Counted from the stretch's first letter, positions 9,401-16,856 are shown. The stretch: DNA of 64,000 nt from Streptomyces sp. Tue6028 (GCF_002300165.1 NZ_MLCE01000026.1:186001-250000); one strand, 5' to 3'. Translations and numbers: made by a program. The notes: generated from the sequence alone by a model not told the origin.

Positions 9401-9628
9401 ACGCCGAAGATCTCCGCGCCCGCCCCGGCCCCGCGCCCGCGCACCGGCGGTGTGGACGCCGAGGCACTGCGGCGCAGGCTCGGCGGCTTCCACCGGGGCG
9501 CCGTCGAGGGCCGCCGCGACGTGGAGGCGGAGATCGCCGAACGCACCACGGAGACCAACGCGCCGCAGACGCTCAACGCGCGAGACGCAGAAGCATCGGG
9601 GGGCACCGTCGAGGAGGCAAGCAGTTGA
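6437..9628 (+). CDS. cvnA: Conservon sensor histidine kinase (CvnA type)
   Basis: A 1063-residue membrane histidine kinase heading a conservon. The order is: a transmembrane helix (about 45-65), an extracytoplasmic helical sensor of the nitrate/nitrite-sensing type (about 70-365), a second helix ('VIGTLLLVAVGVSMAMA'), HAMP, a coiled coil, and a HATPase domain with the N box 'ELLENATSF', 'DEGIGM' and 'GLGLGLYVVA'. The DHp-like segment lacks a clear HE/DxxR phosphorylation motif, as is usual in this group. The last 350 residues are low-complexity Pro/Ala/Glu, including 15-bp repeats. Conservon kinases are thought to act with a roadblock protein, a DUF742 protein and a small GTPase, the next three genes. 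Confidence 0.9.
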   Translation: MRAPVQKTRPRRTGKQTATGPSGPSGPLAGAATGDGADTAGRGRRAHVRNRLIVAVAVVAAAIAGAGAPTVLAASEQLNDSQNLVTLAQRTQQALTLAHSLADERDEVTSYVAAGRPKDKAPSEQRSARVDRQVEELRADEDAPATLLKDLDGISALRRSALTGKSTALEAHQAYSAAITELHALAEDLADQLPPRAGSGAHALAELDSAVQQSAAARGLLLAALAVPRSTQTVIDPATGLPTTTSSSSAADTKLRDALSTAAQQARLRSDAALADFRETAPKSAKASYDSTVTGPDVGTADRYLARLTDQPTLAGAELDTSVKKLDAALSARIELMRGAEASLNEHRTEDLEQLRDDDVTALEIRIAVIGTLLLVAVGVSMAMARSLTRPLAVLRLGSARLAADPGTEEPVKFTGRNDEFAQVVRSVNALHGHAAGLHERLATLEGDRKHLIGQRQLMADERDRLRGELAEAATHLEQVRGTIHGTFVNLALRTLGLVERQLGVIEGLEDREQDPDRLSTLFKLDHFATVMRRHSENLLVLAGAEHVQHHAGPVPLVDVVRAAVSEIERYERVRIAALPPHAHIAGFAADDMSHLLAELLENATSFTPPDLPVEVSGWLLESGEVMLSVQDEGIGMTSERMTQLNDRLAAFDPEDTYDQESGEGLGLGLYVVARLAHRHGVRVQLREQKQGGVAAVVVLPKALLAAAPSAAVPTTARHVGGAPSVTLPGADAEANSNVLRGRAALTASDPAGDEDPLIAAAQAAVREADTEPRPEDTDQSQGTDLPQGTGRSQDIDLSQGTGRSQDVVASEPERTPEPEQAPEAPAAAEPHRVPGPRREAEPRTAPEADFADTSAPETTMELLLPFPPAEPAAPEPATSGPATSGPATSGPATSGPATPGTGAPETAAPAPESGPVAPESEPAFEPRAETSRTTGTAPRFSGPAAGPAQDADGAAEAAPDPYAIGPDTHERVPDETPRITDKGLPKRTPKISAPAPAPRPRTGGVDAEALRRRLGGFHRGAVEGRRDVEAEIAERTTETNAPQTLNARDAEASGGTVEEASS
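9071..9130 (+). repeat. 15-bp tandem repeat inside cvnA
   Basis: Four identical copies of a 15-base unit (ACGTCCGGACCGGCC) with degenerate copies on both sides, encoding TSGPA repeats in the disordered tail of the kinase. Copy number is likely to vary among strains. A second Gln/Gly/Ser-rich duplication lies at about 8770-8862. Confidence 0.9.
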
Positions 9629-10128
9629 CCGCGTCCAGTACCTTCGGCCTGAGCAGTGAGGCCCGCAATCTGCACTGGCTGCTGACGAACCTCGTCGAGG
9701 AGGTGCCGGGACTCCTGTCGGTCGCGGTCGTCTCCTCCGACGGGCTGCTGCTGCTCTCCTCCGACCCCGGCAGGAACGCCGAGGCCCGGACGGCGGAGAC
9801 GGAGCGCCCCAGCGGCCCCAAGGGATCCTCCGCCGACCTCGCCACCATCGTCTCCGGCATCGGCAGCCTCACCATCGGCGCCGCCAAGCTGATGGACGCC
9901 GGCGGGGTGAAGCAGACGATGGTCGCGATGGACGAGGGCAGCGTCTTCGTCATGTCGATCAGCGACGGTTCGCTGCTCGGGGTGCACGGTTCGCCGGACT
10001 GCGACATGAGCGTGGTGGCCTACCACATGGCGCTCTTCGTCGGCCGTGCCGGACATGTGCTGACCCCCGAACTGCGCAGTGAACTCCGAAAATCCCTTGA
10101 GTCCGACTCGATGGGGAGTACCCGATGA
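9625..10128 (+). CDS. cvnB: Roadblock/LC7-domain protein of the conservon
   Basis: A 167-residue Roadblock/LC7 protein, the fold that binds and regulates small GTPases. It opens with 'LHWLLTNLVEEVPGLLSVAVVSSDGLLL' and continues with 'ADLATIVSGIGSL', typical of the family. The TTG start overlaps the stop of the kinase gene and is preceded by GAGGAGG (9611-9617), so translation is probably coupled. The gene overlaps the DUF742 gene by ATGA. Confidence 0.92.
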   Translation: MTASSTFGLSSEARNLHWLLTNLVEEVPGLLSVAVVSSDGLLLLSSDPGRNAEARTAETERPSGPKGSSADLATIVSGIGSLTIGAAKLMDAGGVKQTMVAMDEGSVFVMSISDGSLLGVHGSPDCDMSVVAYHMALFVGRAGHVLTPELRSELRKSLESDSMGSTR

Positions 10129-10544
10129 GTACGTCGAGCAGTTCGTCCGCCGCGGCCCGGCTCCCGGTGCGCGGCGGCGATCGCAAGCCCGCCCGCGTAC
10201 GGCCCTATTCGCTCACGGGCGGCCGGACCCGCTTCGGGCACGTCCTGCTCGTCGAGACGTTCGTGGCGGCGCTGGAAGCTCCCGAGGAGCGCAAGGAACT
10301 CACCGACGGCCGGCCCGCGTACCGGGTGATGCCCGAGATGCGCGCCATCGTCGAACTCTGCCGCCGGATGCGGACGGTGGCCGAGATCGCCGCCCTCCTC
10401 AGGATGCCGCTCGGCGTGGTCCGGGTCCTCCTGAGCGACCTGGCGGACCAGGGAAAGATCCGCGTGTACGGAACAGGTCACGGCCCGGGACAGCCGGACC
10501 GCGCTCTGCTGGAAAGGGTGCTGAGTGGACTCCGTCGTCTCTGA
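10125..10544 (+). CDS. cvnC: DUF742 protein of the conservon
   Basis: A 139-residue DUF742 protein, third conservon component. It has a basic N-terminus, 'VRPYSLTGGRT', and a winged-helix-like C-terminal part: 'EMRAIVELCRRMRTVAEIAALLRMPLGVVRVLLSDLADQGKI' (residues about 70-110). ATG 10125 overlaps the previous stop as ATGA, and the 3' end overlaps the GTPase gene by 20 bases. Its role in signalling from the kinase to the GTPase is inferred from conservation of the gene set. Confidence 0.93.
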   Translation: MSTSSSSSAAARLPVRGGDRKPARVRPYSLTGGRTRFGHVLLVETFVAALEAPEERKELTDGRPAYRVMPEMRAIVELCRRMRTVAEIAALLRMPLGVVRVLLSDLADQGKIRVYGTGHGPGQPDRALLERVLSGLRRL

Positions 10545-11163
10545 CGCCGCCCCTGGCGTCGCCCCTCTCCTCGACGAAGAGGAGAATCTGCAGGCCTGGC
10601 AGACGGACCGCACCCGCGCCCCGATCGCCACCAAGATCGTCGTCGCGGGCGGCTTCGGCGTGGGCAAGACCACGCTGGTCACCGCGGTCTCCGAGATCCA
10701 GCCCCTCCAGACGGAGGCGCTGATGACACAGGCCAGTGAGGAAACCGACGACCTCACCGGTACGCCGGACAAACTGACCACCACCGTGGCCATGGACTTC
10801 GGCCGCATCACGCTCGACGACGACCTGGTGCTCTACCTGTTCGGTACGCCGGGTCAGCAGCGGTTCTGGTTCATGTGGGACGACCTGGTGCGCGGGGCGA
10901 TCGGCGCGGTGGTCCTCGCCGACACCCGCCGTCTGTCGGACTGCTTCCCCGCGCTGGACTACTTCGAGAGCTGCGGACTGCCGTACGTCGTCGCCGTCAA
11001 CCACTTCGACGGCAGCGAGCGGTTCGAGCCCGAGGACGTGCGCGAGGCCCTCACGGTGCCTCCGCACATACCTGTCATGATCATGGACGCGCGTCGCCGG
11101 ATCTCGGTCGTGGAGACCCTGCTGGCCCTGGTCGGCCACGCGCTCGAAGTAAGCCCCGAATAG
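10525..11163 (+). CDS. cvnD: Conservon small GTPase (CvnD type)
   Basis: A 212-residue Ras-like ATP/GTP-binding protein. It has the P-loop 'GGFGVGKTTLV' (about residues 36-46), a switch region around 'TTTVAMDFGRITL', the G3-like 'LFGTPGQQRFWFMW', and 'VVAVNHFDG' at the N/TKxD position, where the usual lysine is replaced. GTG 10525 follows GGAAAGG. Known conservon GTPases are thought to cycle under a complex of the three preceding proteins. No membrane anchor is seen. Confidence 0.93.
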   Translation: MDSVVSDAAPGVAPLLDEEENLQAWQTDRTRAPIATKIVVAGGFGVGKTTLVTAVSEIQPLQTEALMTQASEETDDLTGTPDKLTTTVAMDFGRITLDDDLVLYLFGTPGQQRFWFMWDDLVRGAIGAVVLADTRRLSDCFPALDYFESCGLPYVVAVNHFDGSERFEPEDVREALTVPPHIPVMIMDARRRISVVETLLALVGHALEVSPE

Positions 11164-11194
11164 GGACGCCTAGGTCCTAGGAGAAACAAGCCGC

Positions 11195-12448
11195 ATGCGG
11201 AAGATACTCGTCGTCGGAGCCGGTCAGTCCGGACTCCAGCTCGCCCTCGGCCTCCAGTCGCACGGGTACGAGGTCACCCTGATGTCGAACCGGACGGCGG
11301 ACGAGATCCGTACCGGCCGTGTCATGTCGACGCAGTGCATGTTCGACACGGCCCTGCAGCACGAGCGCGATCTCCAGCTGAACTTCTGGGAGACCCAGGC
11401 CCCGAAGATCGAAGGGCTCGGCGTCTCGGTCGCCGCTCCCGGCTCCTTCGACCCGGGCCCCTCGCAGCGCGCGATCGACTGGGTGGGCAAGCTCGACGGG
11501 TACGCCCAGTCGGTCGACCAGCGGGTCAAGATGGCCGGCTGGATGGAGACGTTCGCCCAGCGCGGCGGCCAGCTGGTCATCCACGGCGCCGCGGTCTCCG
11601 ACCTCGACTACTTCTCCCGCACCTACGACCTGGTGCTGGTCTCGGCCGGCAAGGGCGAGCTGGTGTCGATGTTCGGCCGCGACGCCTCCCGCTCCCCGTT
11701 CAGCGAGCCGCAGCGCGCCCTCGCCGTCGCCTACGTCCACGGTCTGGGCCCGCGACCCGAGCACCCCGACTTCGACGCGGTCCGCTGCAACCTGGTGCCG
11801 GGCGTCGGCGAGCTCTTCGTGATGCCGACCCTGACCACCTCCGGCCGCGCCGACATCCTCTTCTGGGAGGGCATCCCCGGTGGCCCGCTCGACGCTTTCA
11901 ACGGCGTCAAGGACCCCGCCGAGCACCTCTCCCTGACCCTGGAACTCATGGAGCGGTTCACGCCCTGGGAGTACGCGCGCGCCACCAAGGTCGAACTGAC
12001 CGACGCGAACGGCACGCTGTCCGGGCGCTACGCCCCGACCGTCCGCAACCCGATCGGCCGGCTGCCCGGCGGCGGCCTGGTGCTCGGCGTCGCCGACGTG
12101 GTCGTGGCGAACGACCCGATCACCGGCCAGGGCTCCAACTCGGCCTCCAAGTGCGCGGCCGCGTACCTCGCTTCGATCCTCGAACAGGGCGACAAGCCCT
12201 TCGACGAGGAGTGGATGCAGGCCACCTTCGACCGCTACTGGGACACCGCCCAGCACGTCACGAAGTGGACCAACGCGATGCTGGGCGTGCCGCCGGAGCA
12301 CGTCCTGAACCTGATCGGCGCGGCCGGCCAGCTCCAGCCCGTGGCGGACCGTTTCGCCAACGGCTTCGACAACCCGGCCGACTTCGAGAGCTTCTTCTTC
12401 GAGCCGGAGAAGGCGGAGGCGTACCTGGCGTCGGTCGCCGGGGCGTGA
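11195..12448 (+). CDS. Styrene/indole monooxygenase-type flavoprotein
   Basis: A 417-residue FAD-dependent monooxygenase of the StyA family, which epoxidises styrene or oxidises indole with FADH2 supplied by a separate reductase. The Rossmann fingerprint 'VVGAGQSGLQLALGLQ' is at residues 5-20, followed by 'RTADEIRTGRVMSTQ', the conserved 'MSTQCMFDTAL' block, and a C-terminal flavin motif near 'DVVVANDPITGQGSNSASKC'. No reductase gene is adjacent. It lies 31 bp after the conservon GTPase with AGGAGA upstream and is probably the last gene of that operon, in the slot that a cytochrome P450 fills in some conservons. Part of its 3' end recurs near 15,180. Confidence 0.9.
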   Translation: MRKILVVGAGQSGLQLALGLQSHGYEVTLMSNRTADEIRTGRVMSTQCMFDTALQHERDLQLNFWETQAPKIEGLGVSVAAPGSFDPGPSQRAIDWVGKLDGYAQSVDQRVKMAGWMETFAQRGGQLVIHGAAVSDLDYFSRTYDLVLVSAGKGELVSMFGRDASRSPFSEPQRALAVAYVHGLGPRPEHPDFDAVRCNLVPGVGELFVMPTLTTSGRADILFWEGIPGGPLDAFNGVKDPAEHLSLTLELMERFTPWEYARATKVELTDANGTLSGRYAPTVRNPIGRLPGGGLVLGVADVVVANDPITGQGSNSASKCAAAYLASILEQGDKPFDEEWMQATFDRYWDTAQHVTKWTNAMLGVPPEHVLNLIGAAGQLQPVADRFANGFDNPADFESFFFEPEKAEAYLASVAGA

Positions 12449-12544
12449 CATCCGCCTGACCGGCGCCCCGGCCGTTCGCTGCCGGGTTGCCGCCGGACAC
12501 CCTCGGACGGCCCGCAGACGGCCGGCGTGACCCGTCACGTACGA

Positions 12545-12586
12545 GACTCAGAGCCCCTGGACACGGCGTCCGGGGGCTTCCGAGTC
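12545..12586. terminator. Terminator downstream of the flavoprotein gene
   Basis: A long imperfect hairpin (GACTC...GAGTC outer arms and GAGCCCCTGGAC pairing with GTCCGGGGGCTTC, one bulge, 5-base loop) between convergent genes. It probably serves both. Confidence 0.75.
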
Positions 12587-12606
12587 TGGATCGAGTCTTG
12601 ATCAAG

Positions 12607-12999
12607 TCATGCGAGGTTGACGGTCAGGGAGCCGCTCGCGGGCTTCTTGATCTGGATATTGCTGATCTTGTACGTATTCGTGTCGCCTTCGTCGTCGGCG
12701 CAGACAACCTTGGCGGTGCCGACCGTGCCGCCCTTCGGAATGCCTCCGAGGCTGACGGTGTACTTCTCGACCTTGGCCTCGCCGGGCGGTTCGTCCGAGT
12801 CGGCGGTCCCCTTCTTGGGGGTTATCGTCACTGTCTTCGGTGCTGAATCAGGGAATTTGGCGCAGCTCACGGTTCCAGAGACAGTGACCTTGACGGCGGC
12901 GTGCGCTGTGCTGATTGTCGCCAGGGATGCGGCGAGTGTCAGCGAGGCCACGACCGCGACGGGGCCGAGTGTCTTTCTCTTGCTGCTGAAATTCCGCAT
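12607..12999 (-). CDS. Small secreted protein, unknown function
   Basis: A 130-residue exported protein. The start at 12999 has GGGAG seven bases upstream and gives a Sec signal peptide with cleavage after 'ISTAHA'. The mature part (about 96 residues) is beta-strand-like with two cysteines ('VSCAKFPD' and 'KVVCADDEG') that could pair, and a Lys/Thr-rich surface. It ends with 'SGSLTVNLA'. I recognise no family; an immunoglobulin-like fold is possible. It stands alone on the minus strand at the edge of a block that appears inserted. Confidence 0.75.
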   Translation of the reverse strand: MRNFSSKRKTLGPVAVVASLTLAASLATISTAHAAVKVTVSGTVSCAKFPDSAPKTVTITPKKGTADSDEPPGEAKVEKYTVSLGGIPKGGTVGTAKVVCADDEGDTNTYKISNIQIKKPASGSLTVNLA

Positions 13000-13553
13000 C
13001 TCAGACTCCCGTACTGATTCCAGAAATATTTGTCGAGAGTGTCGGCCCGCGTAAGACGCAGGCCGCGGCACTGCATCGCGAATATTCGACTGCGCCGTCA
13101 TGTGACTCCGTGCGCCTGCCGCCGAGGGCCGCACCCGACCGCTGATTCATGCAATGGGGTCGGCCGTGCGTCGCGCTGGAAGACGCCGAATGTCATTGGT
13201 GAACCGGTTGACTCCGGTATTTCCACGCCAACTTCCATGCGTGCCCAGTGCTTCTTCAGGCGTGGCGTTCGTCATTCGAGCCTAGCCAGAGGCGGGCATC
13301 GTGTCCACTTTTGGCCCCATGTGCGTGATTGACGACTAGATCACTGGGGCAGCGCAGCCGACTGCCGGTCGGAATGGTTGATTTCGAAAGTCGATGCTTG
13401 TGGCACGCCGACGCCGTGCGAACGGTCTGGACGGCTCTGTATGAGGTTGCCCGAGACGAAAATCGAGACGAACAAGAGACCTGTGACCCTCCAGCCTCAC
13501 ACGGCACTGGCCGCCGGGCTTCGTTCGCTACCTTGTCATGAGGCGCCAGGACT
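13000..13553. other. 554-bp intergenic region without a supported gene
   Basis: Between the divergent secreted-protein gene and the repeat-protein gene. It must contain their promoters. Composition is less GC-rich than its neighbours, and short ORFs here (for example 13329-13541) lack ribosome sites and typical codon use. No dyad of note. Confidence 0.5.
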
Positions 13554-14618
13554 ATGGGGGGTTCCATGGCCAGCTTGCGACCCAAACCAAAGCCAGAGCC
13601 AGAGCCGCAGACGTCGCCGTCCGTGGTGGAGCGGCGCACGCCGCAGCCTCCGGAGCCGGCGCGGACGCCGTCGCGAGGGGAGCCGTCGCCGCGGACGCCG
13701 TCGCGGGGGGAGCCGTCGCCGCGGACGTCGTCGCGGGGGGAGCCGTCGCCGCGGACGTCGTCGCGGGGGGAGCCGTCGCCGCGGACGTCGTCGCGGGGGG
13801 AGCCGTCGCCGCGGACGTCGTCGCGGGGGGAGCCGTCGCCGCGGACGACGGTGCGAGGGTCGCGGGCGGTGGAGGTGTCGTCGTCGCAGACGCCGGCGCG
13901 GGGGTCGAGGTCGGTGGAGGTGCCGTCGCTGGAGACGCCGGCGCGGGGGTCGCGGTCGGACGGGTCATCGCCACGGACATCACCGGCCGTCGGGCCGCGG
14001 CGGTCCTCGCAGCCCGTGCGAGAGTCTCCTCTCGATCCGGGCGCCTTGCCCGGAACGACCCAGCCCTCGAGTGTCGACACACCGGACACCTTGATGGTGC
14101 TGTTCCTCGGCGAGATCACCAACAGCCAGGTGGCGATCAACAATGGCACAGTGACTCAGACCATGGTGGAGGGGCCGTCCGAGTCATATCGGGCGAATGC
14201 GGCCCGGACACCCCGACGGCCGGACGGTGATTCCCCGTCAGGCAAGAATGCCTTGCCCAGTGAGCCGGTAGGGAAGTCATTGCCGGCGGACACGGCCGGC
14301 CAAGTCAGCGCCTCATCGGTGCCGAATCGCTCTGTCGAAGAGCAGCTGCTGCGCGCGCTCGACGACCTGCTGGCCCGACTTGATCAACTGGGATTGGACA
14401 TCGGGGCTCAGCAGGCCGTCCGGCGGGCAGTGGCGGAGCTTCAGTCCGAGCTCAGTCGCACCCCGGTCGACACAGCCCGCGTTCACGCGGCAATTACGGA
14501 GATCCGTGCCCAACTGGCAGGGAAACTGCAGGCACCTGGCTCCTCACCGGCTGATTCGCGTGTCGGGAACAGTTCGTGTTCATCCGAGAGCCGGCGAGAC
14601 CGCAGCGGACTCGTGTGA
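13554..14618 (+). CDS. Repeat protein with amyloid-like motif and helical C-terminus
   Basis: A 354-residue protein of no family I can name. Residues 1-38 are Pro/Lys/Glu-rich. Residues 39-98 are six copies of the decapeptide SRGEPSPRTS, followed by three RGSRxVEV-type repeats to about 135. Residues 186-207 hold a short uncharged motif (GEITNSQVAINNGTVTQT) rich in Q/N with alternating hydrophobics. Residues 262-325 are amphipathic helices. The same motif plus a similar helical domain make up the next protein. This layout suggests a disordered or wall-spanning linker carrying a prion-like signalling motif. No signal peptide is visible. The start could instead be ATG 13566. Confidence 0.7.
   Translation: MGGSMASLRPKPKPEPEPQTSPSVVERRTPQPPEPARTPSRGEPSPRTPSRGEPSPRTSSRGEPSPRTSSRGEPSPRTSSRGEPSPRTSSRGEPSPRTTVRGSRAVEVSSSQTPARGSRSVEVPSLETPARGSRSDGSSPRTSPAVGPRRSSQPVRESPLDPGALPGTTQPSSVDTPDTLMVLFLGEITNSQVAINNGTVTQTMVEGPSESYRANAARTPRRPDGDSPSGKNALPSEPVGKSLPADTAGQVSASSVPNRSVEEQLLRALDDLLARLDQLGLDIGAQQAVRRAVAELQSELSRTPVDTARVHAAITEIRAQLAGKLQAPGSSPADSRVGNSSCSSESRRDRSGLV
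13668..13847 (+). repeat. 30-bp tandem repeat, six copies
   Basis: Near-perfect 30-base units encoding the decapeptide SRGEPSPRTS, differing mainly at one codon (P/S). The copies are contiguous with no spacers, so this is a coding minisatellite and not a CRISPR array. Copy number probably varies by slippage. Confidence 0.92.
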
Positions 14619-14629
14619 GGAGCAGGGTC

Positions 14630-15016
14630 ATGACGAGTGCGGGCGGTCCCCAGTTCCACGGGCCCATACATGGAAGCCAGATCGCGATCGGCAACCATGA
14701 TGTGTCACAGACGCAATATGTGACCGCTGACGGCGGCCTCGGCGACCGTCTCACCACGGCGGTGAATTCGGTCTTGGAAGCGCTGGAGAATCTCAGGCTC
14801 GGTGCCGAGGAGGAGGCGGCAGTACGCCAGGATGCGGAAGCCGCTCTGGAGGAGGCGACGGGATCAGCGCCGGACGTAGGGCGCCTGCGTCGCTTGCTGG
14901 GGCGTATCCAAGGTGTGTTGGCTCCGATAGCCGCGGGTGCCGCCACGGGTGCTGCCAGCGGGACGGCGGAGCTGGCACACACGGTCCTTGCCGATCTTCA
15001 ACGAGCTCTGCCTTGA
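14630..15016 (+). CDS. Amyloid-like motif plus helical domain protein
   Basis: A 128-residue protein starting at ATG 14630 with GAGGAG upstream, 11 bp after the preceding gene. Residues 10-30 hold GPIHGSQIAIGNHDVSQT, which aligns with the motif of the upstream protein as G-x-I-x2-SQ-[IV]-AI-x-N-x2-V-[ST]-QT. The pattern resembles RHIM-like bacterial amyloid signalling sequences (BASS motifs). Residues 35-100 are helical and resemble the upstream protein's C-terminus (LxLGAEEEAAVRQDAEAAL against LGLDIGAQQAVRRAVAEL). A short Ala/Gly-rich hydrophobic stretch (about 97-112) could insert in a membrane. Function unknown; a two-protein signalling or defence role is an inference. Confidence 0.72.
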   Translation: MTSAGGPQFHGPIHGSQIAIGNHDVSQTQYVTADGGLGDRLTTAVNSVLEALENLRLGAEEEAAVRQDAEAALEEATGSAPDVGRLRRLLGRIQGVLAPIAAGAATGAASGTAELAHTVLADLQRALP

Positions 15017-15175
15017 GGCGCGGACGAGCAAGGCCGGCCAGGCGACAAAGCGATCGCAACTGTGTGCGACAAAGGCCGGCATGAGCTTGACGGCCCACGG
15101 CCCGCGATGAGCCCTCCTGTTGGGGAGGTCTTGCAGGCGAACGGCTCATGGGGCCGTGGGCGCGCGTCTGCGAGG

Positions 15176-15231
15176 CGGAGAAGGCTGAGGCGTACCTGGT
15201 GTCGGTCACCGGGGTCGCCGGGGTCGCCTGA
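15176..15231 (+). pseudogene. Decayed duplicate of the flavoprotein gene 3' end
   Basis: This stretch repeats the last codons of the styrene-monooxygenase-type gene (12409-12448). About 36 of 40 bases match, and it reads EAEKAEAYLVSVTGV where the gene reads EPEKAEAYLASVAGA. It then continues to a TGA followed by a similar 'cctgaccg' sequence. No start or upstream body of the gene is present. It marks the right edge of the block 12,449-15,175, which was probably inserted or duplicated at this gene's end. Confidence 0.75.
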
Positions 15232-15245
15232 CCGTCGGCCGCGGG

Positions 15246-16409
15246 CTACGACGTCCTGTTGTTGCCCGTGTCCGAGCCCTTCGTCGCCGGTGCCGGGAGC
15301 TTCGGAGGGGTGTAGTGCCGCAGGGGCTTCCCGGCGGGGTCGGGGCGGACCGCGCCGAGCAGCGGGTTCGCCGCGATCGGTGACACCTTCACGTTGGTTC
15401 CCGGCCGCGGCGCCTGGACCACCATGCCGTCGCCCAGGTAGAGGGCGACATGGGTGGCCTCGGGGAAGTAGATCACCAGGTCGCCGGGGCGCAGCTCGCT
15501 CAGCGGGATCCGCGGCAGCCGCGCCCACTGCTCCTGGCTGGTCCGGGGGATGGGGTCCCCGGCGTGGACCCACGCCTGCGAGGTGAGCCCCGAGCAGTCG
15601 TAGGACTTCGGGCCCTCGGCACCCCACACGTACGGCTTCCCGATCTGTCGCACGGCGTACCGCACCGCCTTCTCGCCCTCCCGCGACGGCGGCTTCGCGC
15701 TGCTGAGCGAGCCCGAGGCCAGGAACTTCTTCTGCGCCGCGGCCACGCCCGACTTCTCGAACCGGTCGAGCTCGGCGAGCTGATCGGCGGTCAGCGAGGC
15801 CAGCACGTCCTGCACCGCGTCGAGCCGCTTGCGCACATCGTCCTGGTCCTTCTTCTGCCGTTCGGCGAGGCCGAGTTGGGTGTCGAGTGCCTTGCGGGCC
15901 GCAAGCGCCAGCGTCTCCGTGCGCTTCTCGCTCCCGGTCACCCGCTGCACCGTCTCGGCGCGCTCCAGCGACAGCTGCCCGAGTACGTGGCCCTGGTCGA
16001 GGGCGTGCTGCGGGTCGCGGGCGAGCAGCAGCCGCACGTACGAGGAGATCTCGCCGCTGCCCTGGTACTGCTGGCGGGCCAGCCGCCCCGCCTCCCCGCG
16101 GCTGTCGTGCAGGGACAGGCGGGCCTGCGCGAGGTCGGTGTCGAGCCGGGTGACCTCGGCGCGCTGCTTCTTCAGCTTGTCCGCGGTCCCGTTGTACGTC
16201 TCGGTGGCGCGTTCCGCGTCCCGGTAGAGCCGCTGAAGGTCCGTCAGCAGCTGGGCGACGGAGCGCTTTCCGGCGGTACCCGCGGACGTGTCCGCCTGGG
16301 TGCCCGTACCCGGGCCCGGTTCCGGGACGGCCGCCGCCGGCGTGGGCGCGAGCAGCGTCCCGGCCGCGACCGCCGCCGTACAGACCAGACGCAGAAGCCT
16401 TCCTGACAC
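15246..16409 (-). CDS. Secreted NlpC/P60 peptidoglycan endopeptidase
   Basis: A 387-residue exported cell-wall hydrolase. The GTG start at 16409 follows GGAGGTGATGAC and gives a signal peptide cut near 'TPAAAVP'. A long coiled-coil region (about 65-235, rich in Leu/Lys/Glu/Arg) precedes the C-terminal NlpC/P60 domain (about 265-365) with the catalytic cysteine in 'SYDCSGLTSQAW', the histidine in 'ATHVALYLGDG' and the third polar residue downstream. This is the RipA/SCO-type layout of enzymes that cut the D-Glu to diaminopimelate peptide bond. The coiled coil probably regulates or positions the enzyme. Confidence 0.93.
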   Translation of the reverse strand: MSGRLLRLVCTAAVAAGTLLAPTPAAAVPEPGPGTGTQADTSAGTAGKRSVAQLLTDLQRLYRDAERATETYNGTADKLKKQRAEVTRLDTDLAQARLSLHDSRGEAGRLARQQYQGSGEISSYVRLLLARDPQHALDQGHVLGQLSLERAETVQRVTGSEKRTETLALAARKALDTQLGLAERQKKDQDDVRKRLDAVQDVLASLTADQLAELDRFEKSGVAAAQKKFLASGSLSSAKPPSREGEKAVRYAVRQIGKPYVWGAEGPKSYDCSGLTSQAWVHAGDPIPRTSQEQWARLPRIPLSELRPGDLVIYFPEATHVALYLGDGMVVQAPRPGTNVKVSPIAANPLLGAVRPDPAGKPLRHYTPPKLPAPATKGSDTGNNRTS

Positions 16410-16511
16410 GTCATCACCTCCGGTGCCGGGGTGGTACCTCCACCTCGCACCGGCAGGATGGGACGAGCGCATCCCGATCGCGCGCAGACTGGCCGCTTCG
16501 GCCCAAGAAGG

Positions 16512-16856
16512 TCACTCGTCGGCATGGGGGCCCGGCGTGGCGCCGCCGGCCGTCTCCCCGTTTTCGCCCTCGGCCCCGGTCGTGGTCCCGCCCTTGTTCC
16601 TGGACCACGGCCACACCGGCCCGCGTCCCCGCTTCCCCTCGGGGTCGTACTCGTACTTCCAGCCCTGGTGCAGCCCGAGCCGCTTGCTGCGGCCCGCTTC
16701 GACACGCCGGTAGACGAGCACGGTGGGCGGGCCGCCGTCCTTGTCCGGCACCGGGACGCGGTAGGTCTTCGGCGGATGTCCGGTCGGTCCGAGCAGGATC
16801 GGCAGCACCCGCCCGTCGAGGGGGCCGCCCACGAAGGGGGTGTCTTGGCTCTTCAC
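16512..16856 (-). CDS. Conserved hypothetical protein
   Basis: A 114-residue protein with 'TPFVGGPLDGRVLPI' near the N-terminus, 'KTYRVPVP', and 'GWKYEYDPEGKR' before a charged Gly-rich tail. The GTG start at 16856 has GGGGG six bases upstream. The PLDGR and YxYxxxG pattern recurs in short actinobacterial proteins of unknown function. It lies between the NlpC/P60 gene and the TetR regulator, all on the minus strand. Confidence 0.7.
   Translation of the reverse strand: MKSQDTPFVGGPLDGRVLPILLGPTGHPPKTYRVPVPDKDGGPPTVLVYRRVEAGRSKRLGLHQGWKYEYDPEGKRGRGPVWPWSRNKGGTTTGAEGENGETAGGATPGPHADE

Noticed and set aside
6431..9493. 1020-codon open frame on the minus strand opposite the conservon kinase
   Set aside because: High-GC shadow of the real gene: Gly/Arg/Leu-rich, no domain, no ribosome site.
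13668..13847. CRISPR array
   Set aside because: Repeats are contiguous without spacers and encode a regular decapeptide.
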